A stretch of 64,000 bases of DNA, from the NCBI RefSeq assembly GCF_032191775.1, contig NZ_CP132507.1, positions 1,513,001-1,577,000 of the forward strand, read 5' to 3'. Position numbers and translations under genes: made by a program. Under the pieces are notes generated by a model. The model was not told where the DNA came from and made no database searches. It saw nothing but the letters and a program-made list of their open reading frames with translations. The DNA comes from Rhodoferax mekongensis. GTDB taxonomy: Bacteria; Pseudomonadota; Gammaproteobacteria; Burkholderiales; Burkholderiaceae_C. Numbering within the stretch: the first letter of the stretch is position 1; every line of letters starts with the position of its first letter. Below, in pieces: positions 27,155 to 36,436 of this stretch.

Positions 27155-29052
27155 ATCTGGCGGGAAATCGGAGTCAGGGTGGGGCGGGTCCGCCAGTAGG
27201 CCTCGAAGTCTTTGGCGGGCATGGGCCGCGCGAACAAATAGCCTTGAGCCTGATCACAGCCCATGCGGGTAAGCGCTTCGCGGGTGGCTTCGTTTTCCAC
27301 GCCCTCGGCCGTCACGGTGAGCTGCAAACTTTTGGCCAAGTGAATGATGGCGCTCACCATGGCCACATCTTTTTGTCCCTGCATCAAGCGGCGGACAAAT
27401 GACTGGTCAATCTTGAGTTTATGCACTGGAAAGCGCTGCAGGTAAGACAGGTTGGAATAGCCGGTGCCGAAGTCATCGATGGACATCCGGATGCCGGAGT
27501 GCTGAATCCGGCCAAGCGTGGTGATGAATTTCTCGGTGTCATGGATCAGGGTGGACTCCGTCACTTCCAACTCCAATTGCCGTGGATCCAGACCGGTCTC
27601 CCGTAGAGCCTGTGCAATCACGGCTTCCACATTGCCCCGACTGAATTGAACCGGCGACAGGTTGACCGACACAAACAGATCCGTCGCACCTTCCTGCCGC
27701 CAGGCCTGCATTTGCCGGCAGGCTTCAGTCAACACCCATTGACCGATGTCCACAATCAAGCCCGATTTTTCTGCCAAGGTGATGAACAAGCCTGGTGACA
27801 CCATGCCCAGCTTGGGGTTTTGCCAGCGCACCAGCGCTTCCGCCCCCAGCAGCCTGCCGCTGTGCAGGTCATACACCGGCTGGTAGTGCAATACAAACTC
27901 TTCTTGCGTGACAGCCTGCCGTAGGCTGGAAATCAGGTGCAGGCTCTCCGTCACACTGCTGCGGATGTCTTCACTGAAGAATCGGAAGGTGTTGCGCCCG
28001 GCTTCTTTGGCGTGATACATCGCCAGGTCAGCGTGCCGCATCAATTCGTCGAAAGAGTTGCCGTGTTGGGGATACAGGGCGATACCGATGGAGCAGGAAG
28101 CGAGCACTTCTATGCCTCGCAACTGAAACGGGGCCTGCATCTTCTGCAGGATGTCCTGACTGACTTTCGCCACCGCATCGGGGTGTTGGAGACCGGTCAG
28201 GCCGATCAAAAATTCATCCCCGCCTTGCCGGCACACAATGTCCGTTTGGCGCACCGACTCACGCAATCGCTGGGCCACTTGCACCAGAAAGTCATCGCCA
28301 GCGGAATGCCCCAAGGAGTCGTTGACGTCTTTGAAGTTGTCCAGATCCACAAACAGCATGGCCACCAGATTTTTCTCTTCGGCGGCTACGCGCATTGCCT
28401 CGGTCAAGAGCTCGTTGCCCAGTATGCGGTTGGGCAGGCGGGTCAAGCCATCGTGCTGTGCCAGGTAGGTCAGGTTCTTTTCGGAAGCATGAAAACGCGC
28501 GATCTGGGCCCGCAATCGGACCAGTGCGTTTTGCATGTCGTAGGTCAGGAACCAGACCAGAAAACCATTGATCAACAAGATGGAAACACTGTCCGTCAAG
28601 CGGTCCAGTTCGGTGCCCGGCGTGATGCCGGTGCGCCAGCCGTTGAGGGTGCCTAGGCCCAACAACACCACACATCCGAGCATGAAGGCCAGTAGCAACC
28701 AGAAGTGCCGAGGTCTAAGCAACTGCCCCGCGCCGATCAGGATGACCGGATAGCCCAATAGTGAGGAGTCGCGCAGTCCGTCGCTGAACCACATGATGCT
28801 GAACAGGGAGAGTGTGGCTACCGCCAGCACCATGCCGGCAGCGGCTTCGTGATGCCCGCGGTGGTTGAGCCACTGACTGGGCAGCATCAGAGCTGCACCC
28901 AAGCCCAGTGAGAGCACTACATCCCAGCGGGATTGCAGACCGTACTGGGCTGCCGTGCCGCTGAAGGCAATGAACACCAGAAGCGCAAACTGGAAAACAC
29001 GGCGACTTCGGATAGTCGCCTCCTCCATATCGTCAAGACGGGTGTTGGACAC
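27151..29052 (-). CDS. Membrane GGDEF-EAL cyclic-di-GMP enzyme
   Basis: A 633-residue protein. Five or six membrane helices span residues 18-175, followed by a GGDEF domain (active-site motif RQGGDEF at about 275-281, intact) and an EAL domain (EAL at 405-407, DDFGTGYS at 526-533). Both catalytic motifs look complete, so it could make and degrade c-di-GMP. The start is a GTG at 29052, preceded by a good AGGGAG ribosome-binding site; the ATG at 29028 is less well placed. It stands alone, convergent with the transglycosylase gene. The N-terminal sensor type is not recognised. Confidence 0.92.
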   Translation of the reverse strand: MSNTRLDDMEEATIRSRRVFQFALLVFIAFSGTAAQYGLQSRWDVVLSLGLGAALMLPSQWLNHRGHHEAAAGMVLAVATLSLFSIMWFSDGLRDSSLLGYPVILIGAGQLLRPRHFWLLLAFMLGCVVLLGLGTLNGWRTGITPGTELDRLTDSVSILLINGFLVWFLTYDMQNALVRLRAQIARFHASEKNLTYLAQHDGLTRLPNRILGNELLTEAMRVAAEEKNLVAMLFVDLDNFKDVNDSLGHSAGDDFLVQVAQRLRESVRQTDIVCRQGGDEFLIGLTGLQHPDAVAKVSQDILQKMQAPFQLRGIEVLASCSIGIALYPQHGNSFDELMRHADLAMYHAKEAGRNTFRFFSEDIRSSVTESLHLISSLRQAVTQEEFVLHYQPVYDLHSGRLLGAEALVRWQNPKLGMVSPGLFITLAEKSGLIVDIGQWVLTEACRQMQAWRQEGATDLFVSVNLSPVQFSRGNVEAVIAQALRETGLDPRQLELEVTESTLIHDTEKFITTLGRIQHSGIRMSIDDFGTGYSNLSYLQRFPVHKLKIDQSFVRRLMQGQKDVAMVSAIIHLAKSLQLTVTAEGVENEATREALTRMGCDQAQGYLFARPMPAKDFEAYWRTRPTLTPISRQI

Positions 29053-29123
29053 AGCAGACTCCCTGCAAGCCTCATGGGGTGCGGTGGCCCGGTCATTGGC
29101 GCCGGGCTTGCCGCTGGAGGCGG

Positions 29124-29450
29124 TTAGCTGGCTTGGGTGCCCAGCACTTGGACCAATTCGCCGGATTCGTACATCTCCATCATGATGTCCGAGCCGCCGA
29201 TGAACTCACCCTTGATGTAGAGCTGGGGGATGGTGGGCCAGCTGCTGTATTCCTTGATGCCTTGGCGGATGCCGTCGTCTTCCAGCACGTTCACGGTCTT
29301 GATGGTCTTGGTATCCACGCCGCAGGCCTTGAGGATCTGGATAGCGCGGCCGGAGAAGCCGCACTGGGGGAAGCTGGCAGTGCCCTTCATGAACAGCAGG
29401 ATGTCGTTGGACTTCACCAGTTCGTCAATGCGTTGTTGTGCGTCGCTCAT
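29124..29450 (-). CDS. grxD: Grx4-type monothiol glutaredoxin
   Basis: A 108-residue protein with the monothiol active site CGFS ([10 protein letters not shown]), WPTIPQLYI and the glutathione-binding [10 protein letters not shown]. Such proteins bind and transfer [2Fe-2S] clusters with glutathione. It is on the same strand as prmC, prfA and hemA further right. That grouping is common in this family, but here leuA and slyD separate it from prmC. Confidence 0.96.
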   Translation of the reverse strand: MSDAQQRIDELVKSNDILLFMKGTASFPQCGFSGRAIQILKACGVDTKTIKTVNVLEDDGIRQGIKEYSSWPTIPQLYIKGEFIGGSDIMMEMYESGELVQVLGTQAS

Positions 29451-29562
29451 GTCAAAAATTCCGAGTAAATAGATACCCTAATTATTTCACCTTCGTCCCT
29501 GCTTGTCGCCCTTCCGTGGCCTCAGCGCACAGCCGGTAAGGCTTTTTACGATAATTGGGGGC

Positions 29563-30039
29563 ATGAACATCACTAAAAACACCGCAGTCACCCTGCAATT
29601 CAAGATTTCCGACACTACCGGCAAGCTGCTGGATCAAAGCCAGGAACCCATCGCTTACCTGCACGGCGGCTACGGAAACACCTTCCCCAAGATTGAAGAG
29701 GCGTTGGAAGGCCAAGCTGCCGGATTTGCTACCACCATCGAGCTTGCACCTGCCGATGCATTTGGTGAGTACAACGAAGCGCTGTTGCAAACCATCCCCA
29801 AGACCCAGTTTCCCCCGGGCGTCAAAGTCGGCGGGCAGTTGGAAGGCCGTGCCGAAGATGGCCAAACCATCGTGTTCACCGTGGTCAAGATCAAGGGCCC
29901 TGTGGTGCACCTCGACGGTAACCATCCCCTGGCCGGCAAAACACTGCGATTTGCACTGAAGGTGTTGGAAGTGCGTGCTGCCAGCGAAGAAGAAATCGCC
30001 CACGGACACGTGCATGGTGCCCACGGCCATCATCACTGA
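29563..30039 (+). CDS. slyD: FKBP-type peptidyl-prolyl isomerase SlyD
   Basis: A 158-residue protein with an FKBP catalytic domain interrupted by the insert-in-flap chaperone domain (about 70-125). The C-terminus is histidine-rich (HGHVHGAHGHHH), as in SlyD metallochaperones that donate nickel to hydrogenase maturation. The ATG at 29563 has TTGGGGGC upstream; a TTG at 29503 would add 20 non-conserved residues. The metal-binding tail is short compared with E. coli SlyD. Confidence 0.93.
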   Translation: MNITKNTAVTLQFKISDTTGKLLDQSQEPIAYLHGGYGNTFPKIEEALEGQAAGFATTIELAPADAFGEYNEALLQTIPKTQFPPGVKVGGQLEGRAEDGQTIVFTVVKIKGPVVHLDGNHPLAGKTLRFALKVLEVRAASEEEIAHGHVHGAHGHHH

Positions 30040-30164
30040 TTGCCTTTCTTTAGTCTCTGCATGATTTGGATTGCTGAATTCGTATTATTATTGGCATAAA
30101 TCACCAAGTATTTTGAAATAGAGGCAAACAACGCAATCGACTGCCGGTCCTGCGGGGCTACGAT

Positions 30165-30182
30165 ACCAATCTAGAAATTGGT
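30165..30182. promoter_or_regulatory. Inverted repeat upstream of leuA
   Basis: ACCAAT-CTAGAA-ATTGGT, 6-bp arms around a 6-bp centre, 25 nt before the GTG start. A weak promoter TTGGCA-N17-TGAAAT lies at 30091-30119. It could be an operator or an mRNA hairpin near the ribosome-binding site; unproven. Confidence 0.35.
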
Positions 30183-30207
30183 GTCTTGCCCTTCAGGAGT
30201 TTTTACT

Positions 30208-31947
30208 GTGCTGTCCAACCCCGCTACCAAATACCGCGCCTTCCCCGCCATTGACCTGCCCAACCGCCAATGGCCCACGCGCTCCATCACCCAGCCGCCG
30301 ATCTGGATGAGCACGGATTTGCGGGACGGCAACCAATCCCTGTTTGAGCCCATGAATGCGGAGCGCAAGATGCGTATGTTCCGCACGCTGCTGCAAGTGG
30401 GTTTCAAAGAGATCGAGGTCGGCTTCCCCAGCGCATCGCAAACCGACTTTGACTTTGTCCGCGAATTGATCGTCGGTGGCCATGTGCCCGACGATGTGAC
30501 CATTGAAGTGCTCACCCAGTCCCGCGAGCACCTGATCCGCCGCACCATCGAGTCCCTCCAAGGCGCCCGTCGCGCCATCGTGCACGTCTACAACGCCACC
30601 GCCCCCGTCTTCCGCGACGTGGTGTTTGGCATGAGCAAACAGGAGGTGAAAGAGCTTGCCGTGTCTTCGGTGCGCCTGATCAAAGAAATCACCGCCACCA
30701 TGCCTGAGACCGAGTGGGTGCTGCAGTACAGCCCTGAGGTGTTTACCAGCACCGAACTCGAATTCGCCTGCGAAGTGTGTGATGCCGTCACCGCCGAGTG
30801 GGGCGCCACACCTTCCAACAAGGTGATCCTCAATTTGCCGGCCACCGTGGAGGTGTCCACCCCCAACATCTATGCTGACCAGATCGAGTGGATGCACACC
30901 CATTTGGCCCGCCGCGACAGCATCATCCTGAGTCTGCACCCGCACAACGACCGGGGCACTGGCGTGGCTGCGGCGGAGCTGGGCATGATGGCCGGCGCCG
31001 ACCGCGTGGAAGGCTGCTTGTTCGGCAACGGCGAGCGCACCGGTAACGTGGACCTTGTGACCTTGGCCCTGAATATGTACACACAGGGTGTCAGCCCAGG
31101 CCTCGATTTCTCGGACATCAACGCCATTGCCCGTACCGTCGAGCATTGCAACCAGTTGCCCATCCACCCACGCCACCCGTATGTGGGTGACCTGGTGTTC
31201 ACCGCGTTCAGTGGCTCCCACCAGGATGCCATCAAGAAAGGCTTTGCCGCCCAAAAGGCAGCGGGCCCGGATGCGATGTGGAATGTGCCCTACATGCCCA
31301 TCGACCCCGCCGACGTGGGCCGCAGCTACGACTCGGTGATCCGCGTGAACAGCCAGTCCGGCAAGGGCGGCGTGGCGTATTTGATGGAAGCCGAGTTCGG
31401 CGTCGTCATGCCGCGCCGTTTGCAGGTGGAGTTTTCGGGCGAAGTGCAAAGCTACACCGACAGCCATGGCGGCGAAATGAGCGCGCAAGACATCTGGAAC
31501 CTGTTTGACGCCACCTACCTGAACGCGGCAGACGCCAAAGTGCGTTATGTGGAGCATCACCTGTTTGACCACCCCGGCCAGACCGGCAAAGCCCATGTGC
31601 AGGGCATCCGCATTGGTGTGGAAGTGGACGGCCAGCCCATGCTGATCAGCGGTGAGGGCAACGGCCCCATCGACGCAGCAGTCCATGCCTTGCAGACGAT
31701 TGGCGTCAAGGTGCAGGTGCGCAGCTATGAAGAGCGTAGTACCAAAGCCAGCACCGATGCGGGTGATGCACAAGCCTGTGCCTTCTTGGAGCTGGTAGCG
31801 ACGAATGGCGATACCGGCAAAGGCGGTGAGCGCTTCGGCGTCGGCATGGACACCAACATCGTGACCGCTTCGGTCAAGGCCCTGTTCAGCGGTGTGAACC
31901 GCCTGGGGCTGATGGACGTGGGTGCGGCAGAGCCCGTAGCAGCCTGA
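30208..31947 (+). CDS. leuA: 2-isopropylmalate synthase
   Basis: About 579 residues. The N-terminal DRE-TIM barrel has the metal-binding [10 protein letters not shown] and HPHNDRGTG motifs, and a C-terminal LeuA allosteric domain follows with an extended region typical of LeuA type 2 enzymes. It condenses acetyl-CoA and 2-ketoisovalerate in leucine synthesis. I chose a GTG at 30208, preceded by AGGAG; an upstream TTG (30178) would sit inside the inverted repeat. It stands alone on this strand between slyD and the convergent prmC. Confidence 0.95.
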   Translation: MLSNPATKYRAFPAIDLPNRQWPTRSITQPPIWMSTDLRDGNQSLFEPMNAERKMRMFRTLLQVGFKEIEVGFPSASQTDFDFVRELIVGGHVPDDVTIEVLTQSREHLIRRTIESLQGARRAIVHVYNATAPVFRDVVFGMSKQEVKELAVSSVRLIKEITATMPETEWVLQYSPEVFTSTELEFACEVCDAVTAEWGATPSNKVILNLPATVEVSTPNIYADQIEWMHTHLARRDSIILSLHPHNDRGTGVAAAELGMMAGADRVEGCLFGNGERTGNVDLVTLALNMYTQGVSPGLDFSDINAIARTVEHCNQLPIHPRHPYVGDLVFTAFSGSHQDAIKKGFAAQKAAGPDAMWNVPYMPIDPADVGRSYDSVIRVNSQSGKGGVAYLMEAEFGVVMPRRLQVEFSGEVQSYTDSHGGEMSAQDIWNLFDATYLNAADAKVRYVEHHLFDHPGQTGKAHVQGIRIGVEVDGQPMLISGEGNGPIDAAVHALQTIGVKVQVRSYEERSTKASTDAGDAQACAFLELVATNGDTGKGGERFGVGMDTNIVTASVKALFSGVNRLGLMDVGAAEPVAA

Positions 31948-31948
31948 A

Positions 31949-32007
31949 TGCTATGATTTCAGTAGCTGCTTGCGCAATATATATGGGCGCTGGCGACTGA
32001 TTTTATA
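31949..32007 (+). repeat. Dispersed palindromic repeat, copy between leuA and prmC
   Basis: TGCTATGATTTCAG, core TAGCTGCTTGCGCA, then GGGCGCTGGCGAC. It fills the gap between two convergent genes. Its right edge supplies the TAA stop codon of prmC (32003-32005). Confidence 0.85.
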
Positions 32008-32836
32008 GTGGTGTTGGCGACCATCTGCCGCCGCTGCAGCGCTCAATGCCAGCCAGATCGCGGCGGCTCTGCACGTCACTGAAACCGGCGGCAGCCAAGA
32101 GGCCGCGCACATCACCCGCTTGGTCATAGCCGTGCTCGAACAGCAGCCAGCCGCCGGCAAGCAGGTGCACTGGGGCCTGGCGGATGATGGTGCGTATGTC
32201 GTCCAGCCCATCGGCACCGGCGGTCAATGCCTGCCGGGGCTCGAACCGCAGGGCAGGCAGGTGTTCGTCGTCTTCGCGAATGTAGGGTGGGTTGGACACA
32301 ATGACTTGGAACTTTCCTTCTGCGCTGCTGAGCCAGGAGCCCTGGCCAAAAGTCACCTCCAACCCCAGACGTTGCGCATTGCCTTGCGCCACAGCCAGTG
32401 CCGCGTGGCTGAAGTCCACGGCTTCCATCTGCAATTCCGGCCGCGTGGCCTTGAGGGCCAGCGCAATCGCACCGCTGCCGGTGCCCAGGTCCACCACCCG
32501 GGCATGGGGGGTAGGCTCCAGGGTTTCCAGTGCCCACTCCACAAGCGTCTCGGTGTCAGGGCGGGGTACCAATACATCGGCGCTGACCTGCAAGTTCAGC
32601 CCGTAAAACTCTTTGTGGCCGGTCAGATAGGCGACGGGTTCGCCCGCCAGCCGTCGATTTGCCAGCCGCGACAGCGCGGTGAGCGCTTGCTCACTCAGAA
32701 GGTCGGTGTCATGTGCCAGCAGCCAGGCCCGCCCCGCCCGGGCCTGCCCGACTGCATGCAAAAGCAGTAGCCGACTGTCTGTCAGGTCCAGCCCCTGGCT
32801 TTGGAGCTGAGAAATCGCTTGCGCAATGGTGGGCAT
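32003..32836 (-). CDS. prmC: Release factor glutamine N5-methyltransferase
   Basis: A 277-residue enzyme with an N-terminal helical domain and a SAM-dependent methyltransferase domain (VVDLGTGSGAIALAL, SNPPYI with the catalytic NPPY). It methylates the GGQ glutamine of RF1 and RF2, so it acts on the prfA product encoded 2.3 kb away. Its stop codon lies in one repeat copy and another degenerate copy sits 3 nt before its start, so both ends of the gene touch repeats. Confidence 0.95.
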   Translation of the reverse strand: MPTIAQAISQLQSQGLDLTDSRLLLLHAVGQARAGRAWLLAHDTDLLSEQALTALSRLANRRLAGEPVAYLTGHKEFYGLNLQVSADVLVPRPDTETLVEWALETLEPTPHARVVDLGTGSGAIALALKATRPELQMEAVDFSHAALAVAQGNAQRLGLEVTFGQGSWLSSAEGKFQVIVSNPPYIREDDEHLPALRFEPRQALTAGADGLDDIRTIIRQAPVHLLAGGWLLFEHGYDQAGDVRGLLAAAGFSDVQSRRDLAGIERCSGGRWSPTPL

Positions 32837-32838
32837 GG

Positions 32839-32890
32839 TTGCTCTTAAATTGATAGCGGCTCGCGCATATTTTGTATGGATGAATGCACG
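32839..32890 (+). repeat. Dispersed palindromic repeat, degenerate copy upstream of prmC
   Basis: TTGCTCTTAAATTGATAGC, then GGCTCGCGCATATT; the right half (TGTATGGATGAATGCA) has lost the GGCGCTAG motif. It lies between divergent prmC and the chemoreceptor gene. Confidence 0.65.
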
Positions 32891-33024
32891 AAATGTTTGA
32901 AAGACCGCTTATTTCCCGCTGCGCTTTCGACCCAAATAAAGTACAGTGAATCCACAAATAGATAAGGCCGTTCTTGGCTGGAGCTGGCGTTGGCGAGGCG
33001 CCGTTTCGTTGGAGTGTTCTCAAA

Positions 33025-34989
33025 ATGAGCCTTGTATTGTCCTCCGGTTCGTCCGCGCGCCCTGCACGCCTGAGTGGCTTGTCGCTCAACGCCAAAATTT
33101 GTGTGGCGGCCACTGCCCTGGTGGTCGCCAGTCTGGCTATTACAGCCACTGTGATCGGCTTCAAAAGCAGTTCCACCGCAGAAGCTGCAACCATGGAGCT
33201 GGCCCGCACCTCTGCCCGCGAAGCGGCGGGGGCCTTGCAATCGCGCATCAAGGCCAATCTGTATTCCGTGATGGCGCTGTCCGGCGCCATGACCACTACC
33301 AAGGCGGCTGGCTTGCCTTTGCAACGACCGCAAATTGACGAAATGGTGAAGTCCACCCTGATGAGCTCGCCGGACTTCGTGGGCGCCGCCGTCACCTGGG
33401 AGCCCAACGCACTGGATGGAAAAGATGCCGAGTTCGCGGGCAAAGCGCCGCTCTACGATGCAACCGGCCGCCATATGCCCTACTGGACCCGCAAGGCCGG
33501 TGGCGGCTTCCATGTGGATCCTATTGTGTTCGACCCCGCGCCGGGGGCCAATGATTGGTACGACATACCCAAGAAAACCGGCAAGGTGTTTTTCACCGAG
33601 CCCTACATCTACCCGATAGAAGGCAAAGATGTGCTGATGGCATCGCTGGTGGCGCCCATTCTGGTGGAAGGCAAGTTTCAAGGTGTGGCCAGTGCCGACT
33701 TCGCGCTCACACAGCTGAACACCATCCTGGCGGATGTGAAAGTCATGAATGGCGGCAGCCTGGTACTGATCTCGAACGGCGGCTTGTACGCCACCAACCC
33801 CGATGCGGCATTGGTGAACAAGAAGGCAGAGGACATCCCTGCAGCCGGTTTGGAGGCGGTGCAAAAAGGTCAGACCTACGAGTACACCGACAGCAGCAAG
33901 GTCATTCATCTCTTGCAGCCCTTGGTGATCTACCCGGACACTGCACCTTGGGCCGTGCGCATGAGCTTTCCGCAGAGCGTGGCAACCGCAGCGTCGCGCC
34001 AACTGACTTTCTACACCCTGGGTGCCGCATTGGTATGCGCCTTGGCCACAGCGGTGATTCTGGTTATGGTGGTGTCGCGGTTGATGCAACCCCTGCGGGC
34101 TTTGAGTCGTGCGATGGCCGATGTATCCAGCGGGGATGCAGACCTGCGTACCAAAATCGCTGTGCATGGCAATGACGAGCTGGCCGCCATCGGCAACGGG
34201 TTTAACCAGTTCGTCGCCAAAATCCATGGGGTTTTGGCCCAAGTGCGCAGCAGTGCCGACAGCGTGGCCAACGCCAGCGCCGAGATTGCCCAAGGCAACA
34301 ATGACTTGAGTGCCCGCACCGAGCACCAGGCCAGCGCGCTGGAGGAAACCGCTGCCAGCATGGAGGAGCTCAACAGCACCGTCAAACAAAACGCCGACAA
34401 CGCACGCCAAGCCAACCAATTGGCCATGAGCGCCTCCACGGTGGCGGTGCAAGGCGGCGAGGTGGTGGGGCAGGTGGTGGACACCATGAAGGGCATCAAT
34501 GAAGCCAGCCGCAAGATCAGCGACATCATCAGCGTGATCGACGGCATCGCCTTCCAAACGAACATTCTTGCGCTTAATGCAGCCGTGGAAGCCGCTCGTG
34601 CGGGTGAGCAAGGCCGCGGCTTTGCGGTGGTGGCCAGCGAAGTCCGTTCTCTCGCAGGCCGCAGTGCAGAGGCCGCCAAAGAAATCAAGAGCCTGATCAA
34701 CGCCAGCGTCGAACGGGTGGAGCAAGGCACCGCCCTGGTCGACAAGGCGGGCGAAACCATGACCGAGGTGGTCAGCAGCATCCGCCGCGTGACGGACATC
34801 ATGGGCGAGATCAGCGCCGCCAGCAACGAGCAAAGTGCCGGTGTGGCGCAGGTGGGTGAGGCTGTGACTTCGATGGACCAAGCGACGCAGCAAAACGCCG
34901 CCTTGGTGGAAGAGATGGCTGCGGCTGCCAGCAGCTTGAAGAGTCAGGCCAACGACTTGGTGCAGGTGGTGGGGGTGTTCAAGCTCTGA
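33025..34989 (+). CDS. Methyl-accepting chemotaxis protein with dCache-type sensor
   Basis: A 654-residue chemoreceptor. A first membrane helix spans about 25-46. A long periplasmic double-Cache domain (about 50-320) contains [16 protein letters not shown] and [19 protein letters not shown] second membrane helix lies near 325-350, followed by a HAMP domain and a cytoplasmic signalling hairpin with the invariant [20 protein letters not shown]. The dCache type often binds amino acids or organic acids; the ligand is not predictable here. No C-terminal CheR pentapeptide. The ATG at 33025 has a GGAG site. The gene sits on the opposite strand between prmC and prfA. Confidence 0.93.
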   Translation: MSLVLSSGSSARPARLSGLSLNAKICVAATALVVASLAITATVIGFKSSSTAEAATMELARTSAREAAGALQSRIKANLYSVMALSGAMTTTKAAGLPLQRPQIDEMVKSTLMSSPDFVGAAVTWEPNALDGKDAEFAGKAPLYDATGRHMPYWTRKAGGGFHVDPIVFDPAPGANDWYDIPKKTGKVFFTEPYIYPIEGKDVLMASLVAPILVEGKFQGVASADFALTQLNTILADVKVMNGGSLVLISNGGLYATNPDAALVNKKAEDIPAAGLEAVQKGQTYEYTDSSKVIHLLQPLVIYPDTAPWAVRMSFPQSVATAASRQLTFYTLGAALVCALATAVILVMVVSRLMQPLRALSRAMADVSSGDADLRTKIAVHGNDELAAIGNGFNQFVAKIHGVLAQVRSSADSVANASAEIAQGNNDLSARTEHQASALEETAASMEELNSTVKQNADNARQANQLAMSASTVAVQGGEVVGQVVDTMKGINEASRKISDIISVIDGIAFQTNILALNAAVEAARAGEQGRGFAVVASEVRSLAGRSAEAAKEIKSLINASVERVEQGTALVDKAGETMTEVVSSIRRVTDIMGEISAASNEQSAGVAQVGEAVTSMDQATQQNAALVEEMAAAASSLKSQANDLVQVVGVFKL

Positions 34990-35025
34990 CGAAAGTAGGG
35001 GCCTCATTGGTGCCTCGCCGCGCTT

Positions 35026-35110
35026 TTGGGCGGCAGCGCGCTTTGCTCCGTGTCCCCCACCCGCTGTGCGGGCTCCTCCTTGACCTGCGCAAAACGCGCT
35101 GCCGCCCCAA
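35026..35110. repeat. Long nested inverted repeat between MCP gene and prfA
   Basis: Arms TTGGGCGGCAGCGCG (35026-35040) and CGCGCTGCCGCCCCAA (35095-35110) pair with one bulge. Between them is a smaller hairpin, CCCGCTGTGCGGG. It lies between two convergent genes and could be a bidirectional terminator or a member of another dispersed repeat family. Confidence 0.55.
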
Positions 35111-35169
35111 CGCCCTCAGTGATTTGCAGTGAGCGCCCAGCCGGCTCAACTCGGCCCCCACAAGCAACT

Positions 35170-36290
35170 TCAATTCAGGCTGTTTTCCAGCGCAGCCAGT
35201 TGTTGGGCCGCCTCATAGGCTTGCAAGGCTTCAATCACGTCCCCCAAGTCTCCTTCCATCGCTCGGTCCAGCTTGTAGAGCGTCAGGTTGATGCGGTGGT
35301 CGGTCAAACGGCCCTGCGGGTAGTTGTAGGTGCGGATGCGGTCGCTACGATCACCGCTGCCCACCAGGCTCTTGCGCTCGGCAGCGTCTTTGGCGGCGCG
35401 CTCGGAGCGTTCTTTTTCGTGGATGCGGGCGGTCAGCACCTTCAGGGCCTGGGCCTTGTTGCTGTGCTGGCTGCGGCCGTCCTGGCATTCGGCCACGATG
35501 CCGGTGGGGATGTGTGTGATACGCACCGCCGAGTCGGTCTTGTTGATGTGCTGACCGCCTGCACCGCTGGCGCGGTAGGTGTCGATGCGCAGGTCTGACG
35601 GATTGATCTTGGCGGCCTCGACTTCGTCCTGCTCGGCCAGCACGGCAATGGTGCAGGCGCTGGTGTGGATGCGGCCTTGGGTTTCGGTGGCCGGCACACG
35701 CTGTACGCGGTGGCCGCCACTTTCAAACTTCAACATGCCGTAGGCGCCGCAGCTGCCGCTGCTGGTCTGGGTGCTGCCCTCAATGCGCAACACCACCTCC
35801 TTGTAGCCGCCCAGCTCGCTTTCCGATGCACTGGCAATTTCCGTTTTCAGGCCGATGGCGTCGCAGTAGCGGGTGTACATGCGGGCCAGGTCGGCGGCGA
35901 ACAGGGCGGATTCGTCCCCCCCGTGCCGGCACGGATTTCCACGAACGCAGGGCGCGCATCGTCCGGATCCTTGGGCAGCAACATGCGTTGCAGCTCGGCC
36001 TCTAACTGGGCCATCTCCGCGGTTGCGCCGTCAATTTCTTCTTGCGCCATGGCGAGCATGTCTTCATCGCCCGCTGCGTCGCTCAGCATTTCCTGTCCCG
36101 TGGCCAGATCGGCCTCACGCTGCTGGAAACGCTCCCAACGTCCCGCCACGGCTGCCACATCGGTGTGCTCGCGCGAGAGCTTGAGGAACTGCTCCATGTC
36201 TTTCATGATGTCCTCGCGCGAAAGCAAAAACTCCAGCTCCCCTTGGCGGTCAACGTAGCGTGCAAGTTGTTGGCGAAGAAACGGTTTCAT
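35170..36290 (-). CDS. prfA: Peptide chain release factor 1, apparent frameshift
   Basis: Two overlapping leftward frames together encode a full RF1. The first part begins [16 protein letters not shown] (ATG at 36290) and runs to EIRAGTGG. The second continues [15 protein letters not shown] and carries the codon-recognition RVPATETQG (PxT type) and the catalytic [14 protein letters not shown]. The break falls in a run of seven C (seven G in the mRNA sense) at 35916-35922. Eight G would give [17 protein letters not shown], as in other RF1 proteins. Either the sequence lacks one base at a homopolymer or the gene is frameshifted. RF1 is normally essential, so a sequence error is the simplest view. 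Confidence 0.88.
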
Positions 36291-36370
36291 AAGCAAAAAA
36301 TCGGAGAGTGAACATCGCAACGCCAGTAAGGCCCTAGCCGAAGCGAAAAAACAAAATGTGGCTGTTCAAG

Positions 36371-36417
36371 CTCCCCTTTCGCCCGGCGGGGCGAGAGGGG
36401 TGGGGGAGAGGGGGAGA
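36371..36417. repeat. GC-rich palindromic element between prfA and hemA
   Basis: CTCCCCTTTCGCCC pairs with GGGGCGAGAGGGG, followed by GGGGGAG runs. The pattern resembles the CTCCC...GGGAGAGGG intergenic repeats spread through many proteobacterial genomes. It sits in the 146-nt gap between prfA and hemA; no gene is visible there. Confidence 0.5.
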
Positions 36418-36436
36418 CCCCAAGGCTTCAGCCCAG

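Noticed and set aside
30193..31773. 526-codon open frame antisense to leuA
   Set aside because: Complement of conserved leuA codons; no independent support.
32845..35007. 720-codon open frame antisense to the chemoreceptor gene
   Set aside because: Low-complexity Gly/His/Gln-rich translation with no start signal; the forward strand encodes a full chemoreceptor.
35847..36320. Programmed +1 frameshift in prfA similar to prfB
   Set aside because: The site lacks the prfB-type CUU UGA with an upstream Shine-Dalgarno sequence, and the shift needed is -1 at a G run.
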